A stretch of 57,630 nt of DNA from Levilactobacillus humaensis. Lineage in GTDB: Bacteria > Bacillota > Bacilli > Lactobacillales > Lactobacillaceae. Shown one piece after another: positions 53,362 through 57,630 of the stretch. How positions within the stretch are numbered: position 1 is the stretch's first letter; the number at the start of each line of letters is the position of its first letter. Position numbers and translations under genes: made by a program. Where the stretch lies: the NCBI RefSeq assembly GCF_024345185.1, contig NZ_BROB01000014.1, forward strand, positions 1 through 57,630. Direction: 5' to 3'. The notes beneath the pieces were generated by a model. It saw nothing but the letters and a program-made list of their open reading frames with translations. It made no database searches and was not told the origin of the DNA.

Positions 53362-55002
53362 CTAATACTTATAGTCATAGTAACTAATCAATCCTGATAA
53401 GAAATGTTCACAATCATCGATCCGTGTTCGGAAGTGGTCATTGCGGGCATAGAAGCCACCGACCAATTTGGCTGGATGGTAGAAGTACATTGCCACCTCA
53501 GGGAGGAAACTTCCAGCCAACAGCTCATACTCAGCCCGGTACTGCCAAACGGAGCGAAGAGCGGCCACGTCATAAGGAGCCAACAAGTCACCGTTACCAG
53601 TCGCTTGAATGGTATCCGTCATCTTGACAGCTGCCGTCAGTAACTCTAAACGCGTCGGATAAGGCATCAATTTGTGCTCGATGTTGTCCAAATCTTCAAA
53701 AGCATTCTTCAGCCCCATCACCATATAATCACGGTTATTACCGAAGATTGCTAAGGCATCGTTGACGGCATAAGCAATCCAGTGGTCATGGTTCTTACCA
53801 TAGTCGTGAGCCACCATGAAGTCCAAAGTTTCCTGAATCAAGGTCTTCACGTGCTCATCCTGTGTCAGGGCATACAGCCGTGACATGGCGAAAACAATTT
53901 CACCTTCATAATAAATGACTCGGAAGGCATCCTTAGCACTCAAGTCCGATCGTAACACATGATTGAATCGGCCATCTGGCTGGCGAAAGGCTTCGATTCC
54001 TCTAAAGGCCTGCATCGCTTGTTTTTCGAATCGGTCTTCATGAGTGACTTCTTGGTACTTGCACAGTGCCAGAATTAACATTGCCTGTGCCCCAAGTTTC
54101 AACTCGGCCTCGCCCTCTTTAGGCTGTTCCACGACGAATAACGCATCGTTTTTTACCATTGTCAGATGTTCCAGCCCCCATTTGAGTGCATGCTTAGCTT
54201 GCTTGAGGTCCTCGGAACGCTTGGTAAACGTAATCGCTTCCAATAAAGCATAAATCGAAGAGAAGTGCCGGACACTATTGTAGTTGCTTAAGACTCGCTT
54301 GAGGCTTGGAAAGTATCCATAAATGAACTGACCATCGTCTTTTATCTGATTTTTCAGGTAGGTTTCACCTAACCCTAAATAATCTGCCAGTTCTTGCTTG
54401 GGTTCCACTAATTGACGAACACCCAGTAACTGCGGGTGATTGTCTTCTAGCCGCCAGACCCGATTGCCATCGGTGAACACGCCGCTGGTTGCGAAGGTCC
54501 AGACAGTGTCGCCAGCCTGGATATCAACGTCGACCTTACCATTGCGTTTCATGAGATATTCCGCAATTGCCGAATAATTTACAGTAGCTTTGGCGGTTGT
54601 TTTCCCGACTTTATAGTCTTGAGCAGGTTCAAAGAACTCATGACCGTTAATTTCCATTTCTAGGAGTGCCGTTTGGAAATCCTTGTCAAAGCTGACTCCC
54701 CGCCGCCAAAAATTGCCACGGGTAATCTTAGCCACATCCGTCGTAAATTTTTCTCGACTAATTTGCTGGATAGAGTGAACGGTTTCTACCCTGATCCAGG
54801 ATGACGCTACCGCCTTAGTGAGAAGATGTTCAACCTGAACCCAGGCCTTCTTAAACGACTCTTCATGGACCACCGTTACGGCCGCACGATGTCTTTTATC
54901 GGAAATTGAAACCACCAACGTTGACTGTCCTGTCACCTGGTTTTGAAGATTACCCCGGTTAATTAGTTCCGCTTTCAAACGCTTAATTAACGCCTTTTTC
55001 AT
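53362..55002 (-). CDS. Two-part protein of unknown function in the SD-repeat locus, probable alpha/alpha-barrel C-terminal half
   Basis: 546 residues, no signal peptide or membrane helix, so probably cytoplasmic. Residues 1-200 are a mixed alpha/beta domain (MKKALIKRLKAELINRGNLQ ... TRGNFWRRGVSFDKDFQTAL) that I do not recognise. Residues about 225-546 are almost all helices in pairs with Trp, Tyr and Gly/Asn turns (FIYGYFPSLKR; RQPDGRFNHVL; FRVIYYEGEIVFAMSRLYAL; DHWIAYAVNDALAIFG), the pattern of alpha/alpha toroids such as glycoside hydrolases or epimerases. YYEGE with acidic residues could be an active site. First gene of the operon behind the SD-repeat gene. A role in trimming or modifying the attached sugar is a guess. 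Confidence 0.8.
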   Translation of the reverse strand: MKKALIKRLKAELINRGNLQNQVTGQSTLVVSISDKRHRAAVTVVHEESFKKAWVQVEHLLTKAVASSWIRVETVHSIQQISREKFTTDVAKITRGNFWRRGVSFDKDFQTALLEMEINGHEFFEPAQDYKVGKTTAKATVNYSAIAEYLMKRNGKVDVDIQAGDTVWTFATSGVFTDGNRVWRLEDNHPQLLGVRQLVEPKQELADYLGLGETYLKNQIKDDGQFIYGYFPSLKRVLSNYNSVRHFSSIYALLEAITFTKRSEDLKQAKHALKWGLEHLTMVKNDALFVVEQPKEGEAELKLGAQAMLILALCKYQEVTHEDRFEKQAMQAFRGIEAFRQPDGRFNHVLRSDLSAKDAFRVIYYEGEIVFAMSRLYALTQDEHVKTLIQETLDFMVAHDYGKNHDHWIAYAVNDALAIFGNNRDYMVMGLKNAFEDLDNIEHKLMPYPTRLELLTAAVKMTDTIQATGNGDLLAPYDVAALRSVWQYRAEYELLAGSFLPEVAMYFYHPAKLVGGFYARNDHFRTRIDDCEHFLSGLISYYDYKY

Positions 55003-55143
55003 CTAATTTCACGCCCCCATAAATCCTTAGTGTTTTACGAGAAAGCCCAATAGAAAATTAGTTTATCTAAATCTCATTCACTATAAACTAATGATACTAT
55101 TTCTTTCGCGTATTGTCGATTAATAGCCTCGACTTATGTAAGA

Positions 55144-55169
55144 ATCCTCACAGTTTGACCTGTGAGGAT
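55144..55169 (-). terminator. Hairpin after the SD-repeat gene
   Basis: ATCCTCACAG (55144-55153) pairs perfectly with CTGTGAGGAT (55160-55169) around six bases. The following minus-strand bases TTCTTAC are only moderately T-rich, so it may be a leaky terminator that lets some transcription into the operon. Confidence 0.65.
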
Positions 55170-55211
55170 CCGGTCATGTAACGTCGCCGTTACACTTTGT
55201 ACATTGTGTTA

Positions 55212-57630
55212 CTAAACCGTGTGATCGTCATCACTGTTATTTTGACCGTGCTTGCGACCGAAGAACCACCATGAACCACCTGTTGCGGCAGCAATCGCTG
55301 CAACAATTGCCCCCCAGAGCGTGGTGTGATTGTCTTCATTGTTATCAGGAGTCGTCGAAGCTGCATCAGCAGAGTTTCCAGAATTCTTGACATTACTATC
55401 ACTGCCATTACTATTCTTGGAATCCTCTGACTTGCTTTGCTTGTCAGAATCATCCTGACTCGCATCATCCGAAGTACCGGTTGTCCCAGCTGCCGTTAAG
55501 TCGACTGGCGTTGCTTGGCCTTGAACCGCATCGCCTGAGTAACCTAAGGTAGTTGCCGTGCCACCTGCAGTGCCCGAAACATTAGTACCAGAACCAGTGC
55601 CATTGTTTGAACCACCGTTTGTGTCACTACCGTTACCAGTGCCAGAACCAGAGCCAGAGCCTGAGCCTGAGCCACCGTTTCCGCCGTTTCCATTATTTCC
55701 GCCGTCTCCAGCATTCCCATCAGAATCACTATCTGAGTCGGTATTACCATCGGAATCGCTGTCGCTATCCGTATTGCCGTCAGAGTCTGAATCGGAGTCA
55801 CTGTCGGAGTCTGAATCACTGTCGGAATCAGAGTCACTGTCGGAGTCTGAATCACTGTCGGAATCTGAATCACTATCGGAGTCCGAATCACTGTCAGAAT
55901 CGGAGTCACTGTCAGAATCAGAGTCACTGTCGGAATCAGAGTCACTGTCGGAATCGGAGTCACTGTCGCTGTCCGAATCACTGTCTGAGTCTGAGTCACT
56001 ATCTGAGTCCGAGTCACTGTCGGAGTCAGAATCACTGTCGCTATCTGAGTCACTGTCGGAATCGGAGTCACTATCGCTATCCGAGTCACTGTCGGAATCT
56101 GAGTCGCTATCTGAATCTGAGTCGCTATCCGAGTCAGAATCACTGTCGGAATCCGAATCACTATCGGAGTCAGAGTCACTGTCGGAGTCAGAATCACTGT
56201 CGGAGTCAGAGTCACTGTCGGAGTCAGAATCACTATCTGAGTCTGAGTCACTGTCGGAATCAGAGTCACTGTCGGAGTCTGAATCACTGTCGGAGTCCGA
56301 ATCACTGTCGGAGTCTGAATCACTGTCGGAGTCTGAATCACTGTCGGAGTCTGAATCACTGTCGGAGTCTGAATCACTGTCGGAATCTGAGTCTGAATCG
56401 GAATCGGAATCACTGTCGCTATCCGAATCACTGTCGGAGTCCGAGTCACTGTCGGAATCTGAGTCGCTGTCCGAATCGGAATCACTATCTGAATCAGAAT
56501 CACTGTCGGAATCTGAGTCGCTGTCCGAATCGGAATCACTATCTGAATCAGAATCACTGTCTGAATCTGAGTCGCTGTCGGAGTCTGAGTCTGAATCGGA
56601 ATCACTGTCGCTATCGGAGTCTGAGTCACTGTCTGAATCTGAGTCACTGTCGGAGTCTGAGTCACTATCGGAGTCCGAATCACTGTCAGAATCGGAGTCA
56701 CTGTCGCTATCCGAATCACTATCTGAGTCCGAGTCACTATCGGAGTCTGAATCACTGTCTGAGTCCGAGTCACTGTCGGAGTCTGAATCACTATCGGAAT
56801 CGGAGTCGCTGTCGGAGTCGGAATCGCTATCGCTGTCCGAATCACTGTCGGAGTCTGAGTCACTGTCGGAGTCTGAGTCGCTGTCCGAATCACTGTCGCT
56901 ATCGGAATCACTATCTGAGTCCGAATCGCTGTCTGAGTCTGAGTCACTGTCGGAATCAGAGTCACTATCGGAGTCCGAATCACTATCTGAATCAGAATCA
57001 CTGTCGGAATCTGAGTCGCTGTCTGAGTCTGAGTCGCTATCTGAATCCGAATCACTGTCGGAATCTGAGTCGCTGTCTGAGTCTGAGTCGCTATCTGAAT
57101 CCGAGTCACTGTCGGAGTCCGAATCACTGTCGCTATCGGAGTCCGAATCGCTGTCCGAATCACTGTCGGAATCAGAATCGCTATCGGAGTCTGAATCACT
57201 ATCTGAATCGGAGTCGCTGTCTGAGTCTGAATCACTGTCGGAATCCGAATCACTGTCGGAATCTGAGTCACTATCGGAGTCTGAATCACTGTCGGAGTCT
57301 GAATCACTATCGGAATCCGAGTCACTGTCGGAATCCGAGTCACTGTCGGAGTCTGAATCACTATCGGAGTCTGAGTCACTGTCGGAATCCGAGTCGCTAT
57401 CTGAGTCAGAGTCACTGTCAGAATCAGAGTCACTGTCTGAGTCTGAGTCACTGTCGGAATCAGAATCACTGTCGGAGTCCGAATCACTATCGGAGTCTGA
57501 GTCACTGTCGGAGTCTGAATCACTGTCGGAATCCGAGTCACTGTCGGAGTCGGAATCACTGTCGGAATCTGAATCACTGTCGGAATCTGAATCACTGTCG
57601 GAATCCGAATCGCTATCAGAGTCGGAATCA
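55212..57630 (-). CDS. Giant serine-aspartate repeat surface protein, C-terminal part (5' end outside window)
   Basis: The frame is open from the window's right edge to the TAG at 55212-55214; about 805 codons are visible and the N terminus with the expected signal peptide and binding domains is missing. In order: at least about 617 codons of Ser-Asp dipeptide (see repeat), a short [18 protein letters not shown] bridge, a Gly/Asn/Ser/Thr-rich segment with [11 protein letters not shown], a linker ([20 protein letters not shown] ... [13 protein letters not shown]), then a hydrophobic span [20 protein letters not shown] with FFGRKHG and an acidic end DDDHTV. The end looks like a cell-wall sorting tail, yet no LPXTG is present upstream of it. 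The SD stalk is a likely target for the glycosyltransferases downstream. Confidence 0.92.
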   Translation of the reverse strand, partial: DSDSDSDSDSDSDSDSDSDSDSDSDSDSDSDSDSDSDSDSDSDSDSDSDSDSDSDSDSDSDSDSDSDSDSDSDSDSDSDSDSDSDSDSDSDSDSDSDSDSDSDSDSDSDSDSDSDSDSDSDSDSDSDSDSDSDSDSDSDSDSDSDSDSDSDSDSDSDSDSDSDSDSDSDSDSDSDSDSDSDSDSDSDSDSDSDSDSDSDSDSDSDSDSDSDSDSDSDSDSDSDSDSDSDSDSDSDSDSDSDSDSDSDSDSDSDSDSDSDSDSDSDSDSDSDSDSDSDSDSDSDSDSDSDSDSDSDSDSDSDSDSDSDSDSDSDSDSDSDSDSDSDSDSDSDSDSDSDSDSDSDSDSDSDSDSDSDSDSDSDSDSDSDSDSDSDSDSDSDSDSDSDSDSDSDSDSDSDSDSDSDSDSDSDSDSDSDSDSDSDSDSDSDSDSDSDSDSDSDSDSDSDSDSDSDSDSDSDSDSDSDSDSDSDSDSDSDSDSDSDSDSDSDSDSDSDSDSDSDSDSDSDSDSDSDSDSDSDSDSDSDSDSDSDSDSDSDSDSDSDSDSDSDSDSDSDSDSDSDSDSDSDSDSDSDSDSDSDSDSDSDSDSDSDSDSDSDSDSDSDSDSDSDSDSDSDSDSDGNTDSDSDSDGNTDSDSDSDGNAGDGGNNGNGGNGGSGSGSGSGSGTGNGSDTNGGSNNGTGSGTNVSGTAGGTATTLGYSGDAVQGQATPVDLTAAGTTGTSDDASQDDSDKQSKSEDSKNSNGSDSNVKNSGNSADAASTTPDNNEDNHTTLWGAIVAAIAAATGGSWWFFGRKHGQNNSDDDHTV
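55779..57630 (-). repeat. SD-repeat tract built from 18-nt modules
   Basis: About 1.85 kb of GAY-Ser codons without a visible break, continuing past the window edge. Ser codons alternate so that the module is GAYTCNGAYTCNGAYAGY: for example GATTCAGACTCCGACAGT. AGT/AGC mostly recurs every third Ser, with occasional 12-nt and 24-nt variants where two AGY codons come close or three TCN codons follow each other. This is the module described for staphylococcal clf/sdr genes. TCN use rotates between TCA, TCC, TCG and TCT, which lowers exact identity between modules. Confidence 0.93.

Noticed and set aside
55190-55468. A 92-codon minus-strand frame over the end of the SD-repeat gene
   Set aside because: It overlaps the true C-terminal coding region in another frame and has no ribosome site.
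55544-57595. A long minus-strand frame coding for Ile-Pro-Thr-Val-type repeats
   Set aside because: It is the SD-repeat DNA read one frame off. The SD frame runs without stop from the window edge to a proper membrane tail and TAG at 55212, so the other frame is a by-product of the repeat.
55779-57630. CRISPR array or satellite DNA
   Set aside because: The period is 6/18 nt with no spacers and the sequence stays in frame as SD codons; it is a coding repeat.
48524-57630. Accessory Sec (SecA2/SecY2/Asp) secretion system
   Set aside because: I looked for Walker-type SecA2 and multi-span SecY2 proteins around the glycosyltransferases and found none in the window. They could lie beyond the right edge, so absence is only local.

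Overview
The window looks like chromosomal DNA of a lactic acid bacterium of the family Lactobacillaceae. The evidence is the dcw gene order (mraZ-rsmH-ftsL-PBP-mraY-murD-murG-divIB-ftsA-ftsZ-sepF-yggT-ylmH-divIVA-ileS), LysM/NlpC hydrolases, a DUF1002 protein, tkt, prs2-like, recD2 and the cysteine desulfurase-DUF1831-mnmA cluster, all typical of lactobacilli. Gene content cannot fix the species; codon use looks richer in G+C than in the best-known low-GC lactobacilli, so a Levilactobacillus-like genome is possible (inference). Almost everything is on the minus strand. The clear plus-strand genes are the IS3 transposase, a diacylglycerol-kinase-family gene, a 40-codon membrane-protein gene and cutC.

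Layout from the left. 1-1740: accessory edge with the end of an IS3-family transposase, a lone hypothetical gene with a perfect hairpin terminator, and an IS30-type transposase remnant. 1850-7130: lipid kinase, a small coiled protein, a secreted LysM-NlpC/P60 hydrolase, a secreted DUF1002 protein and a second NlpC/P60 peptidase. 7255-15605: central and recycling metabolism (transketolase, ribokinase plus LacI regulator with a visible operator, murQ with an operator-like palindrome, an OppA-type lipoprotein, a PRPP-synthetase paralogue with a changed PRPP loop). 15701-24630: housekeeping block (recD2, TPR protein, phosphatase, mnmA, DUF1831, cysteine desulfurase, mtnN, NUDIX, an atypical cold-shock protein). 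24711-27870: ileS with a T-box leader. 27882-41432: the cell-division and wall (dcw) cluster, headed by mraZ and three GTGGT/GTGGG boxes spaced exactly 10 nt apart. 41574-48372: DUF3397, a DUF4044-type miniprotein, ftsK, trmL, rlmA, an AI-2E-family transporter and cutC.

48524-57630 is the most distinctive part: a surface-protein glycosylation locus. Transcribed leftward come (i) the C-terminal part of a giant serine-aspartate repeat protein, (ii) a two-part protein of unknown function whose C-terminal half looks like an alpha/alpha barrel, (iii) a 67-residue single-pass membrane protein and (iv) three tandem paralogous family-4-type glycosyltransferases. The first residues of one of them resemble the staphylococcal SdgA/SdgB enzymes, which glycosylate SD repeats. 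The SD tract uses the same 18-nt module (GAYTCNGAYTCNGAYAGY) described for staphylococcal Sdr/Clf proteins, runs for at least about 617 codons, and its protein ends in a membrane segment and basic residues without a visible LPXTG motif. I see no accessory SecA2/SecY2/Asp genes inside the window.

Start codons were moved from the longest frame to an internal ATG/GTG/TTG wherever a Shine-Dalgarno sequence decided it. No database search or calculation was run; family names rest on recognised motifs.
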